Assembly: GCA_023105745.1 (NCBI GenBank)
Contig: JALGQZ010000001.1
Location: 49,475,662 to 49,539,661, forward strand
Reading direction: 5' to 3'
DNA length: 64,000 bases
DNA from: Austropuccinia psidii
Taxonomy: Eukaryota; Basidiomycota; Pucciniomycetes; Pucciniales; Sphaerophragmiaceae
In this document: positions 35,568-49,060 of the stretch, piece by piece
Layout: every line of letters starts with the position of its first letter
Numbering within the stretch: the first letter of the stretch is position 1
Position numbers and translations under genes: made by a program
The notes under the pieces: model-generated
Seen by the model: the letters and a program-made list of their open reading frames with translations, nothing else
Database searches by the model: none
Told to the model about the DNA's origin: nothing

Positions 35568-38169
35568 GTAGCCCTGGATGCTTTATACACAATGGTACCT
35601 CATTTAATATGGTTATCATTGAGTAAAGAAAAGTTATGCCATGTATAAGGTTTCTTATACATATTTATGATTTTGCCCAAAAACTGTATGGAGCTTGTGG
35701 GCCCCATACCTTTTTTTCTAGATGGGATATAAGGAAATTAATGCCACCATAAGATATCCCTGATGTTTCCCTTTCTAAATAGACCACACTTTAAGTATCT
35801 CACACTAAAAATGTAGAATTTGGATCAGAGGTCAATGTTTTATTCACCCTTATCTGACCTTAATTTGGCCATAACTTCTGTAGGTCTGGTGTTAGCTCAA
35901 TTTGGCTAGTACCATTGGATAGCCCTAATTTGGAGCTTTAATTTTGTGAGCCTTTGAGATATGACTAAATATCCCAAATTTTCCCAAGAAAAATTCTATA
36001 ATAATTATACTTATAATAACTATATTAAAACTAGTGAAAATACCATGAATAGGTACAAGATCTGAATTAACTCGGAATCTAATGGGTAAAGATGTAAAAT
36101 CAGCTACACCATTAGATTCACCATGGTAAAATACACATATGTCATTTTTATGGCATATCTGAAAAGTCAATAATTACTGATGAATAAGTAATAATACACT
36201 AAAAAAGACATAAACTCTTAATTAATTCGGACACTAATGGAGAAACATGTGAAATATATTGTACCATTAGATTCCCCATAATGATTTACACATGAAACCA
36301 TTATCAAACAATTCTCTCAAATCAATACTTAAGGAATTAAGCTTTATATATGCACTTTTTTGGTCAATGCATGTATTCATGGTTTTCAGCTAATATCTCT
36401 TGAAATATACAAGATAGAGTGTTAAAACAAAAGGAAAGTCACCACCTAATTACTGTAAAATAACATATATGAACTTTATTTCACAAGCTATAAACAAGGT
36501 TACAACTTGTAAAGGTTTATTGGACAAAATCACTGGAGCGGTTGACCACTTTGGTGGATAGTGGTCCAAACTTAAAAAAATTGGATATTCAGACTCTCAT
36601 AGTTCATACATGAAGAATTATTTAATCTTTATTATAATATTCAAGGTATAAGCCCTTGAAGTCAAGGTTTGAAGTTTAAAATATTAAATTTCAACAGAAA
36701 AGATGAGTTACAAGAAAAATCATCAAAAATAGAGTTTTGATGATGTAATGAAATGCTCTTGGCAATTTTATACAGACATGGAAATCTATCAGAATTTACT
36801 CTCAGAATAGCTGTAGCGTGTATAACCTGGACGTTATTAATGATCCAAGTCTAAGCTTAAAATTTATCATTTATGATCACTCACTGTAATCTTACTTTAA
36901 GTTTAACAGTTATATAAGTGATGAAACTGGTGAATACTATTAGATTATTATTAATACTAACAAAATACACGAATCTTAGGCTTCCTCCAAGCCTATGATG
37001 TCATCAAACTTAGAGTTATATTGATTACTCTAAATAATGGCATAATAATGAGCTGAGATGGTTTCATCATGACGTACTCATCACTAAACCTTAAAATACT
37101 GATCATTTCCAGTGTATACCATCAGTACACATCTATTAGAAGCCTACTAGACTCTAGAAGTGAGTTACTTACTATAAATAAAGCTCCTTTCACTCTATTG
37201 TTGCCTCAGACGCATAAAAAACAATAAAACAACTAAATGAAAAGGTAAAATCTTTATTCTTTGTATATAAATCTTGTATATTATCAAAGATAAAGTTAAT
37301 ATTTATTATAATCATCATTCTTGACGTGATTACTTCAATTGTTCACTTGTTTTGTTATAATTCTCTTAAAAACCTCATTTCCACGTAAAATCAAGAAAAT
37401 TTGTAATTTCTCTTATTTTTATTTGTAAATACAATTTATAAAAGGTATATTTACATAATTTGGTGTAAATTCTTCCGAAAAAATTATATTTAGTGTCAAT
37501 AGTAGGTTATTTTCTCTTATTATAATAATTTCCTATATTATTACTATTAATAATTCTTCTATTAATGTAAATAGTATTTATATCAACATATAACTTTAAT
37601 AAAAGTAATATTTTAGTTATTTGTTGTTTTTTTTAATAAAAAACATTTTTTAGGCCTTTATTATTTGTTGGTAACAATAATAAAGTGCTTTTAAATATAT
37701 TAATTATTAAATACTAATATATTTATTTATTATATGATTCTTTCATAATATAAATTATATTACTATATTTATTTATTAATATAATTATTTTTTTCAAAAT
37801 AATTACAATAATTCTTTATTACTATAATTATTGTTATCTTATTTATTTATTTATTTATAGAGACATTCAGAGTACAAGAAGTGAAATATTAGTAATTTTT
37901 ACTTTTTAGAGCTTCATTTTGAATACATATTTGCTGTGGTTAAGCCTCTTCCTCTGGATTTGAGATGAGTGGTTAAAATTAATGTTTATGCTCAGCAACA
38001 ATCTTGAGGAGGAATAACTTTGAAATTATTTGTCCTATGATGATGGGATTTTTATAGTTGGAAAGAGATGAATTTCCCCTTTCTTTTGCTACCTTCTGAG
38101 CTGGTTTGTCTTAGCTCCATGTTTTTATGGTATCATGCTTGTACTCTGGTTATGAGTCACAGTCTGACA
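35568..38169 (-). mobile_element. LTR family E, 3' LTR of element 5 (split, truncated)
   Basis: Reverse E LTR in two parts, 35568-35946 and 37906-38169, ending GAGTCACAGTCTGACA against the polypurine tract of element 5. Its left part is truncated and a C LTR lies between. Aligns with the E LTRs at 25924 and 50174. Confidence 0.7.
35947..37905 (+). mobile_element. LTR family C, solo, inside E LTR
   Basis: Begins TGAGCCTTTGAGATATG and follows the C LTR of element 2 to AGTAATTTTTACTT; the last ~27 bp (to CTTACA) are missing. The flanks carry a repeated 15-base stretch of E sequence rather than a 5-bp duplication, so the right junction has been altered. A TATA-like ACTATAAATA occurs at about 37170. 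Confidence 0.7.
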
Positions 38170-41100
38170 TACCCTCCCTCCAAAAAAGGCTCATCATTTA
38201 TGAGACTGTTCATTCCTCCTAGAGGCCCTGAATATCCTCAGATGAAGGTTCCCATGTGGTATGTCATCCTCTGCCAACCATTTGTCTTTGTCTGCTGTCT
38301 GGCTTTTAATCTAACCAAATATTATCTTTGGTATTTACCATTCGATTTAATCTTCCTGGCTTTGATGATCTTCTTCACAGGTCCAATGGAGTCCTCCACT
38401 TCCACTATGTCTGGTGGAGTGGTAGTATTCTTTTTGGAGGTGAACTTGTCCTCTCCTGTCCAGAAGTATGGTTTGACCAGACTCACTGGGAATACTTGGT
38501 GTTTCCTGGATAATTCCTCTGTGAGTCTAACCTACACTGCATTCTTCCCTATCAGCTTAATGGTAGTGAAGGGCCCAACAAATGAACCTCTCATTTTCTT
38601 TGGTCCCTTGGGGTCATTGAAGTTGAGTTTAGACACTAGCACCTGGTCCCCTTTTTTTGAAGTCAGGTTCCATACGTGTCTTGTCATAAATCTGCTTGCT
38701 GTAATCTTTAGCTTCAGCTATGAACTTAGCAGCTGTGTCACAAGATCTCTTCCACATATCATGGAAGTCCTTGGCTGTTGGGTGGATATTTAGAAGAGAT
38801 TCTTTCAGGTGATCCACAGGAAACAGGGGGTTCCACCCTTTTTCTAACAGTGAGAGTTATTTCCCTATGTAGAGTTCTGGCTTGTGTTGTAAGCCAGTTG
38901 GAATGCAGGTAGAACTGTAACCCAGTCATGGGTATATCCTTCATGCTCTTTATATTCAATTCCAAATGCACAGAACCTTGTAATGACTTCCTCCATTGTT
39001 TGGATCATCATTTCAGACAAACCATCTGTCTGTAGATGGTAAGCTGTAGAAAATGCAAGTTTTGTTCCAAGAATGTCAAAGAAGTGGATCCAAAATTCTG
39101 ATGTTAGTTTTGGGTCCCTATCACTGATTATAATTTTTGGGACACCACTTGCGGATATTATGTTATTCCAGAATAAAAAGGCTGTATCCCTCTCTGTGTC
39201 CTCCTTGCCACATGGTAGGAATCTGAATCTTTTACTATACCTATCAACTATGACCAGGAAAGAATTGAAGTTTTTCTTGCCTCCTGGGACTAGTCCTGTG
39301 ACCCAGTCCATTTTGGCAGTTTCCCATGGGTGTTTGGGTCTGTAAGATGTGTCTATGAAACTGTTGATAATATTACTATTAATCAACAGTACTATGACTG
39401 TTCTTATTAAATATGATAATAAAAAATTATTCTAACCACAATTCAATAATTAAAGAATTATTTCTTTTACATTCTATACACAACTAGTGATTATAACAGT
39501 ACACAGTAATTGTCTACAAGAATCAATCACAAGAAGAATTTAATAATAAACACTGCTGTATTAAAATAATAAAATAATTTTATTATACAATTATCTTTTA
39601 CAGAATAACTATAAATATAATTCTTGATGAAAACATATACTAGAGAAAAACCTTAAGAATTAAGATAAATCACTCACTCTTAATCCAATGAACCTTTTAG
39701 AAGATTGTAGAGAGATTTGAAATAGAATTGTGGATTTAATGGATCAAAAAATGATTTTATAGCAATATTACAGCAATATACAGTTTATTTATATGATTTC
39801 ACGTCTTTCTGATTGATTCTGAAAAATTTAAAACACTTAAGAAAAGATTTACCTAATACTTACTTGTTGGTACGAAAGGTATAATTGAATAGTGTGATGA
39901 TTTGGAAAAAACAGCAAGAGGAGGCCTCTTTTAAGTCTATAACTTCTCACAGAGGCATGCAATGAATCAAACTGAAAAACCAGTGAGTAAGAAAAATATA
40001 ACCCTTTTTGTATTATTGATTGCATCATTAGTTCTCACATGAGATTATCATAATTACTTAATGGGTGCTTTTAAATGACTACCAACCCATTTATGGTTAA
40101 GAATAAAATTAGTAACAACTTTAAATCTTCATTCATTGCAAAAAAAAATTATTCCTCAAAGCTATCAATGTTATTGGAAATTTCATCATGGAGTGTATTT
40201 TGTGTGAACTTTTAAAGATTCAGTATTTCATGTGGAATCATCAAAAATGGACTGTAAGGAAATTATTGAACTTTAAGTATAAAAGTACAATTCTTTTTGG
40301 TTTTTATATGAATTTTACGGTTCTCAATTTGTCCTGAAATTTTCAGAAAGATTCATTTAGAATTGTATTTTTAATCAAATTTTGAATTTTTTACCTCATT
40401 TCTATGTAGAATTGCAAATAGCAGTATATGGCTGGTTTCTATGGGGTAAATCAATAGATACTAGTCCAAAAAGGGTTTTAATTCTTTTTTGGGGGTTTAT
40501 CCATGCAAATTCATCAATACTTGACATGGTTACAAGAGTCTAAGTTGCTCTTTACCTCCTTGGCACGTCAAAATAGCAGTTTATTTGGTGTTTTCTTATG
40601 ATATAATGAAATGTTTACTTGGTAACCACGTTCCCAAAAGTTTTGAGTTTACTAATTAGGTCAAGATAAGCCATGTATTCAATCTTTGGAGCTATCTATG
40701 CCTCAGAGGTCTCAGAAGTTGGGTACTCTGGCTCCCTTTGATGTCTTTTGTGCCCTCTAGCTATTTTCATGTCAAAAATAGAGATTCAGGCTCAAAGGCT
40801 GATATCCACTATGTGTGTACCAAAAGTGCATATACAATTACCATAAGATTAAGTGCCCGAAACATGCATAACACTATTCTTAGTGTATATGTAACATGGG
40901 ATTTCTCACCTTCCCATTATTTTGGCATGAAATTGGGAAAAACAAAGGTTTTCATGGATCTTTTATGTGGTATTGATGATGTGGTTTCAAAGTATTTTCC
41001 ATATTACCAAATCAAAGAGTTGATATGAGTTTCTTCTCCCTATGGAGCTACCATAGGTAAAGCTTTGTGTAGAATCCAAATCTGGCCTTAAATTTATGGA

Positions 41101-41505
41101 TTTAATTACTCAATAAAAAGTTATTCATCTTCTCTCAAATCAAAAATGATGAATTTTGTATTTATGCATTACTTATGGGTTATGCATAGTTCAGAGTTTT
41201 TTTTAAGATAATTGTGCCCTATTTGGGTATGTAAAATATAACTCAAGGCTCACAGGGTCCTTCTGTGTGTTGAAGTAGCCCATATTTCTTCCCATGCTCT
41301 CTGTTGTCCTGTTGGCATATTGCACAATTGTCGATATATTTACCAAACTCTTGTTACCATTTGGGCCACCAAGCTGTGCTTGCTACCCTCTTTCTGGTCC
41401 TGTCTTAACTCATGTGTCCCATATAGCGGCAGTCATGAAATTCTTGCAGGATCCGGGATATGTGGTCCCTATCTATCACCATGAGGGCACATTGATGGTT
41501 CCTTA
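38170..41505 (-). pseudogene. Element 5 integrase and chromodomain remnant
   Basis: Minus-strand Pol fragment of the element 4 family, split by a solo D LTR (39341-41254). Reading right to left: zinc-binding region at about 41505-41260 (H..C, YMGHMS, WWPKW, C..C); catalytic core 39340-38880 with MDWVTG, SDRDPK and an E in the DGLSE motif; C-terminal module and chromodomain-like end at 38817-38180, with frameshifts after PDFKK. The polypurine tract (ACCCTCCCTCC, complement) is at 38170-38182. The upstream domains are absent; the fragment ends at the duplicated segment at 41512. Inactive. Confidence 0.75.
39341..41254 (-). mobile_element. Solo LTR, family D, inside element 5 integrase
   Basis: Forward strand from TGTAAGATGTG to AAGGCTCACA, with a perfect target duplication GGGTC (39336-39340 and 41255-41259). 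The integrase reading continues across it. 1.91 kb, close in length to the D LTR of element 1. Confidence 0.9.
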
Positions 41506-44500
41506 TTGTCATATTATATATATATCAATTAAAAATTACCAAAGCTTCCTTCATATTCAAGCTTTGACCTGTCTTCAATGGATTCAGAGTATGTTTTATT
41601 GACAATTGGAATTCCCTCAATCTATGATTTTTTCTAATCACACCAAATTTTCAAATCTATCAACAAACAAACATTTTCTAAGATTAAAGATTTCATTATA
41701 AAAATGTATCTTTCCTTTGTATTTTGGGTGTGGAACAATAAATCAACGCTGAAATTTAGTTTTTGGAATCCATAAAACTTTATTAAAATTAAAGATTTTC
41801 TACAAGAAATGTGTTACTCACCCCTTTTAAAGGGCATAGTACGCTGAGAAAGTCTTATGTTATATTGAAAATCAAGGCTGGTATGATAATTAAAAAAATC
41901 AATTTGAAGAAATTGATACTCTCTGATAGAATTTGAGATCCTTTATTCCTCATATTTTCTATTACATTCCCATTAAGCCATTTTTGATAAATTATTTCAA
42001 AGGTCATTTCCATTTTTTTTGGAAGCAAAACGTTTTGTTGTTTTTGCCCTTTTTCATGTAACATATAAAATAAACTTGGAAATTTGTAATCGTAATAATG
42101 TTTAATATTCCACGGAGAAAATTCCATTTGTATTAGAAACATCACATGAAAAATGAGAAGTTTATAAGTAGAAAACATTTTCCATAAATAATTTTGAATT
42201 TCTCATACAAATACCTGAACCTCATAAGCCTAATTAATTAGCAAAGAGCTATTTTGGATAGAAATTGATATTGATATTTTATATCATCAATTGATCTTAG
42301 GATGATTTTCAGGAAAATTGCATATATTGGTAAATGGAGGTTCAAAACAGCTCTCAGGAAAAGTAATATTGAAGAGGAATTTATTCATTTGTTTAGATTC
42401 AAAATTGAAAATAAATGATTTCGTCAAATGTTTATTACTCTATCAAAAATTATAAAGACATTCACAAAATATCTAGAGAAAAATATATAGTCAAGATTTC
42501 AAATTATAACTCTGAATTAATTGAACTATCTTAATCCTGAGGATTGTATTATTCACTTCATAATTCTTACATTTTTATAAAAAATGAGCACCTTTTATTT
42601 AATTTATAAGTTGGAAGCAAACATTTTATAGCAAGGGTGATCACATATACTTGTTGATACTTGAACTAAGTTCACTATCATGAAAGTTAATAAATATCAA
42701 AAAACCTTTTAGTAATTCTATATGAAAGCTAATAATTAGGAATATTCTGGCTGGATTGTGTAATATGAAAAAGAAATGTTGAGCTCATATCCTTTAGCTA
42801 CATAAATTTTTCATCTTTATCCAGATTGAATGTGTAATATTTATATGAGAATTTTATGAAAATTTTGTAAAAACTGTGTTAAATTTTCTTTCCTTATTGA
42901 ACTTAACGCTTTTCAAATAGAATTTTAATGCCTGGATCACAGTTTTATAAAAAAGATACATCATTCTGCACCCACAAGCCTATCTAAAACATTAATTCAA
43001 GAAAATTATTCTTTGAATAATGGTAATATACTCTGAATAATAGGGTATTATACCTTTTTCCTCACGGGATATCATATAAGAAATGTGAAGTTTATTTTAA
43101 GATAATCCTATTCCTCTTTTAGTATGAACAGGAGGTAATAGTTCCTTATTTTGTTTCTCGAAGTATTTTTAGCTGAAGTGTTAGCTACATTCCTTTATTA
43201 TTGTTGAATAAATCTCAAAAGCAAAGGGACTATGATTTATCAAAGTATATTAGAATAAAATAAATGTGAAATATTTGATAAATTCAAAACTTATAAAAAA
43301 TTTGTCTGTTTTTTCAATCAATTTCTCCATAGAATTTTTGAGTTTCGAGTTGAAAGGGAGATTAATGAATTTATAGCTGATAAAAGTAATTATGAATTTC
43401 ATTAATAAGAATAGAAATTATATGTGAATATTCAACTTTTAGAAGCAGAAAAACATTTATGGTGTTGACCAGAAATTCAATTTTGTATTTTATAGTAAAT
43501 AAAACTAATAAATGGTCAACCCATAAATTGTAGATTTCAGAATTCCTTTCTTACAAACCAAATGCATGAGATTCTATGGTCGTTAAATATTTTCCACCTA
43601 TAAAAAAATTAGAACAGAGATTAAAATAACAAAGATTCTGAAATTGATTGGCTTCTTAATTTAGTATCAACTCATTATAAGGGTCCCACCACAGAACTAT
43701 TATATTTCGCAAATCCAAATAACGCTGTGATAGAAATTTTCATTCAGTTTTCAAAGTAACTTCGCGTAATCAACCTCAACAAGTTTCTGTGATTTTTTTT
43801 AATAATATGACTGCAAGCATTTCTTGAAAGCTTTGATATTTTGGTATTTCTGACAGAAGGAAATTTTCTCATCTTTCATTCAATCTTATGTCCACTAATA
43901 TGAAAATGAATAATGACTTGATAATTCTTTTTAATTCTGTAATCATTTAATGAAAACAGCATATGAGTGCTCATCAAATTGGTACCATTTGACCTGCACT
44001 AATGATTATATCAATAGTACTGTGTGGAAAATTTAGAAAAAGAAAAATTTTAGTCCTTTTTTTTGATAGTCAGAGAGGTCGAATTTGTGGAAAAATATCA
44101 AATTCTGAGATAATAGTGAGTACCTTGGGAGCTATATAAGCTGTTTAACAACAGAGACACATGAAAAAACTTACAAAACATTAAAACATTACACTGCATG
44201 CAAATTTGCGTTTATGGAAACTCAGGTCATAGATAAAATAATAATTACGATTTTCTTTATGATATATATATATGCATTTTCAAATAATATTGTCCTTTTT
44301 AATTAAGCTTCCTTTGATCAGTAATGTGGGATCGTTAGGTTTTCCTATTTTTGCCCTAACAGAGGGCTTAGGTTAAGGTTTTATTGAAGCCAGTCTTGAT
44401 GGGTTTGGTGCCCATAATAAGTTACGGACTGATTAGAACATTTTCCTTTAGCTTGCTTACAGATTTCAGCAGACAAAGATACTCGAGGATGAGACGGTTC

Positions 44501-44582
44501 TGTCTGCTTCAAAAACTGTGCATCAAAAATTGAAGTATAAAACAGGCCTTTATATAAGCTAATTGAGTCCAACTAACTATAA

Positions 44583-44683
44583 TCCGAGTTAGTTCAACGG
44601 TAGAATAGTGCATCAATGGAAAAACTAAATATCATTGATTGCATGAAAAGCTAATGATGGGGGTGTGACTCCCTCACTCGGAT
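44583..44683 (+). pseudogene. tRNA-like pseudogene (anticodon deleted)
   Basis: Copy of the gene at 31407 with intact acceptor TCCGAGT/ACTCGGA but lacking about 10 bases including ACTGCTTGTG, so the anticodon stem and anticodon are gone. The T loop is also changed (GTGTGACT). Confidence 0.65.
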
Positions 44684-44785
44684 TTATTCTATTGGAAATC
44701 TCTTTTTCGATGACAGTCAAAACTTTCATTCAAAATTTTCAGAGTCTCAGCGAGCTGAATTTTGAATGGAATTTGAGATAAAAAA

Positions 44786-44893
44786 GTCCAAGTGAGGGAG
44801 TCAAACCCCCTGTCATCAGCTTTTCATGCAATCAATGATATTTACTTTTTCCATTGATGCACCACAAGCAGTTATATTCTAAACTAACTCGGT
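44786..44893 (-). pseudogene. tRNA-like pseudogene, inverted partner
   Basis: Copy of the gene at 31619: intron and T arm match, but part of the D arm is missing and the 5' acceptor (ACCGAGT) now resembles the gene at 45798 rather than its partner, while the 3' acceptor is ACTTGGA. It looks like a chimera or has been partly converted. Confidence 0.55.
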
Positions 44894-45797
44894 GCTTATT
44901 GGTATTTGGTTTATGGCTTACAATTTCTCAGTATTATTGTGTCCATTCTCATATAGACAATGAAGATTTGTAACTTATTATATTAATAATAAAAATTCTG
45001 TAATTCCGGAGCCAAACTGCCAAGAGGAAGGTCACACTCCATCATTTTATTCCAGAAATAACTATCATTATCATAAGCTCTTTCTTCCGATGACCATCCC
45101 TAACTACCCATGTTGTTTAAAGAACAATTTGGCTTAATAACTCCCACTATCTGATTCCAACAAAATTCAACTTTACTTTAAGGTAGTTAAAACAATATGA
45201 TACAGCTTGATTAGCTCAAGGTACAGAAACCTAAGTTCTGTGCTATTACTATATTTCTAAACCTACTGAAGCAAATATCAATACTATTTTTACTGAAACA
45301 AAACTTTTAGTGAGCTCAAAGTACTCTAATCTTATAGATACTATGTGATTGTCATAAATTAAAATTATTACTTCCCTCTTTTTTGTGGTAGAGGTGGGGC
45401 TCACAGGGATATATATTGAACATAATTTTATCCAGGAGTTTGTGTTGATTGTGTCAATTTTGGTATAAAAAAGTGTGATGAAAGAAGATACAAAGTCAAC
45501 CTTCAGGCTTTGGGGTAATAACAGGAAAGAGATTCTTACAAGAAATGTAAAGTGTTTTCATTTTAACTGATATTATTTAGATTTCAGATCCACAAAATAC
45601 AAAGAAAGAGTTCCCTGCATAATTTCCAATCCAAGATTTTATGAGGCAGAAAGTGAATTCTATAAAATGAAGGGTATTTTATCACCAGTTTTATTGAAGA
45701 AAAGTTCTAATGGAAAGGGATCTTTCAGATTGGTCTTCAGGAGTCATAGAAAGACGCTCGATGAATCTTATTAAAATTATAAGTTGTTGGAAAAATT
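44894..45797. other. No recognisable feature
   Basis: AT-rich sequence between tRNA-like genes; no reading frame with family features. Confidence 0.4.
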
Positions 45798-45905
45798 CAC
45801 CGAGTGAGGGAGTCGAACCCCCATCCACAGCTCTACAAGCCCCTGAATGTTTTCGAGTTCATTCAAGTTTGAAAGGCAGTCATTCTACCGTTGAACTAAC
45901 TCGGT
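45798..45905 (-). tRNA. tRNA-Glu-like gene (TTC) with intron
   Basis: Best preserved of the set. Acceptor ACCGAGT/ACTCGGT pairs at all seven positions; D arm GTTC-AACGGTA-GAAT; T arm GGGGG-TTCGACT-CCCTC. Anticodon stem ACTGC/GCTGT has one T-T mismatch; loop CTTTCAA gives anticodon TTC (Glu). About 36 bases between positions 37 and 38 would be the intron. Base 73 is G. A run of five T lies just past the 3' end (45791-45795, complement). The stem mismatch leaves some doubt about function. Confidence 0.6.
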
Positions 45906-48900
45906 GGTTATTGTTTTCAAGGGCTTAGAAATTATACAACTGACTGATTCCTTTAAATTTCGATGCTGCTTTAGGCTCCTCATTGTTCTTCGAATTTTTG
46001 TACAATAATTAGCTCCTCAGTACTCAAACGATATGGAATTATTTAACCATTCATATTATCACGAGTATAATTTATCAAAATTAAAAAAGCTAATCCCCTA
46101 CATCCTTTAATAGCTACGATAAGTTTCTGCCTAGCTATTCTCAAGGATATACCATTTACGAGTTAGATTTGAGCCTAGAATTTAAAAAAACACCCGCAAA
46201 AGCTATTATCCAATTCATCTAAGCTTAGTAAGGAGAAACAAACTAGACTACATTTACTTAGTATTCACAAAAACATTCTCAACTCAGTTATAATATGGAA
46301 ACAAAATCCTTTGGGGAAGCATTTTCTTAGGTAGCTCAGACAAATCTTACATGGCTAAAGGGACGAAATAGTTTTACGAAATGGATGAAGCCAACATTAT
46401 GTGAAACTGAAGGCTCTTAAATGTTTGACTATCAAACTAATTATTTTTCAAAATTTCATCAAAAACTGAGTGTATATTTTTTGGATAGACATAAAGACTC
46501 ATTTATAATAGTATTATGATTATATTAAACAACAAGTAGATCTTTCAATCAAGAGAAATCAATTGTAGTATTAGAATATATTCAGAGATTACATTTTCCG
46601 AAACTCATCGCTTGTTGCAATTTGTTCGGCGAAGATCTATTTAAACCTCTTTGAAAATCTTTATAAAACTTATTTACCCTTTTTAGCCTTTGAGAATAAC
46701 CTGGGAAAGAATTTTATGATATATGAAAATAATAAATTCATGATAATCTTGAAATATGGTCTGATGAAACAATATACAAGCTTATATGAGCACCTCAAAG
46801 CCTTATATCTCTATATTCATTGATGAAAGGGCTATTATAGTTTCCTTTTGATCCAGGGGTGAAATTAATATACATATGAAACTATTTCTACTGTTTTAAG
46901 AAAATGAAGGGTGATGAAAATTTAATCATTTATAGTAAGATATTCCAAAGCTCTATATAGTAAAGTAGATTTGAGGTACATACTTCTATATTAGGGAATT
47001 GCCTTCACTTCAAATTTTTCAAAAGTTTTATTCCAAAATTCCTCAATAAAGCAAAGGAAATAATCAAAAAGTATTTTTTTGAAAGAAAAACCCATCCTGG
47101 AAATTTATTTTCAATGAAGCATATCTCCTCATTCATTTGTCTTTGAGTCAATTTGCATTTTCCTTGCCACTGTTAAACTACTTTTTCCATCAACTCCCAG
47201 CCTCTTTGACTATCATAGACTGCCTAAGTCTTGATCCCCCTATCTTTTTCATATAGCTCTATGGAAATACAACTTATTTTTAAATTGAAGAATCCCTTAG
47301 CCAGTTGATTCTGAATATTATTCCAAGTTTCAAGTAAGGAAGAATTCCATACCTTTTCCATATTTTATTTGTAAATTGCGGAACCTTCTTTGGATAATAA
47401 AAAGATAAGCATGATTCCTTATATATTGAGAAAAACTACAGCTCATATCTTTTATAACCTATTCATTAACTACCCAAATTGTAAATGGGCATCAGAAAGT
47501 GGTTTTAAAGGATTTGTAATCCTGGCATTTAACCAGTTAATGAAATTCGACCATTAATGATGAATGAAACATGAAAATCCTTTTTTTGGAGCTGACCCTT
47601 CACGATGTGAACCAGATTGACTGATGATTGCATACTTATTTTTGGGTTTTTTGGGTATGAAAAACTCCAGATATGTCTTTTTAAGCATACTCCTCATATA
47701 AAATTTCATATTGAATTAAAAAAACTGACGTTATTTTCATCACTTTTTTCTCTTTTACAGGAAAGCATTATTTGGAAAATATTCCTTTATTTTCTCAATT
47801 TTCTTTCACCTTTTTGGCAGAGATTAGGGGTTATCCAACGCAAAATGAGTTTTATTTCATTGGAAAATCATCATCTAATTGAAGTAATGAGAAAAAATGA
47901 AGATAAATAATTATCAACATTCTTTTTTCAAATGAAAATGCCTATTGCTTGTAGATTGGAGGATATGAGGCCTTGAATAGATAGAAAAAAGCTTTATTTG
48001 TAACAAACCCATCAAGAAAACAAGAAAGGCTCAATTTCTGGCCAGTCATACCCCACTAAAAAAGAATGAGCAATTCAAACATAGGAGAAATGTCTTTGAT
48101 AAAGGCTCCAATTATTTGAACTGGAATGTATTTCAGAAAAAATTGCAAAAAAAATCCTTTCCAATCCTCACATGTTTTCTGAGGCTTCTCAAGATCTATA
48201 TTAAGGTTTAGTCAGGGTTCTCGGTTATAAAAACTAACTTATTTTCCCCAAAAAAACTGTGTTGAATAATCAATTCTGAAATTGGAATGGAAGAAAATAT
48301 TTATTCAAAGATTGATAGTAACCCATACTTCTTCTATTGAACTCATTTTATAAGGTAATTTTGATATCAATTGATTGAGCCGAAAAACAACTAACCAAGA
48401 ATATTTGTTCAAAAATTCAAATATGTAGCTTTATTCCCGAAATTAAGGATACCAAGTGTCTGGAGATAATAAAATGTGCAGGGAAAAAACACAAGATAAA
48501 CCACAGCTTTACAAAAATTTAAGAATTTTGTAAAAGTGAAAATAACCAAAAAAATGAAACAAATATAAAGAATAAGAAAAATTATGAAAATTTTGACAGT
48601 TAAAAGGAAATAAAAGATTATTGAGGAATCAGAAATGAGAAAAATTTATATAATAAAATAAATCAAAAATTTGAAAATGAAAGAAAAGTTTCCAAGTGAC
48701 TTCAAAAAAAGAAGAAAAATAATTAAAGATTAAAAGAGAATAAAAACGATGGGGAAGTAACTTTCAAAAAACTAATGGGGATTGAATAATAAAAAGCTTG
48801 AGAAGAGAGAGAAATAAGGAGAAAGGCAGAAAATTGCAAAATATAAATCTAAAAATGAATCAAACAAAATAAATGAGAGTCTCAAGTTGATCCTAGCTCC

Positions 48901-49060
48901 AAAATCAATATTTTGCAAAAGCCTGTTCTGGATTTGGAAATCCATAATAGGCAGTCATCCCAAACCAGTTCTTCATCCATAAAAAGACCCTTAAATGAAG
49001 AATGGGCATGTAAGCACATTATAGAAGAAAAAAAGCATATAACCCCAGAAATAGGCTCTG
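45906..49060. other. No recognisable feature
   Basis: About 3.2 kb of AT-rich sequence without a supported gene. The 97-codon frame at 47617-47910 is Phe/Leu-rich with no family marks. No match to the LTR families of this window was seen. Confidence 0.4.

Larger units (their letters stand above)
41512..44893 (+). repeat. Segmental duplication, copy 2
   Basis: Matches 22725-23711 joined to 28543-31729. At about 42217 it reads ACCTGAACCTCATAAG without the B LTR found in copy 1, so it shows the empty target site. Its tRNA-like pair is more damaged than in copy 1. Confidence 0.7.

Noticed and set aside
38068..38793. 241-codon plus-strand frame
   Set aside because: It is antisense to the element 5 integrase C-terminus and chromodomain; a similar antisense frame appears opposite element 4 (61883-62353).
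47617..47910. 97-codon frame as a small gene
   Set aside because: Phe/Leu-rich AT-driven composition, no signal peptide or motif I can recognise, no neighbour that supports it.
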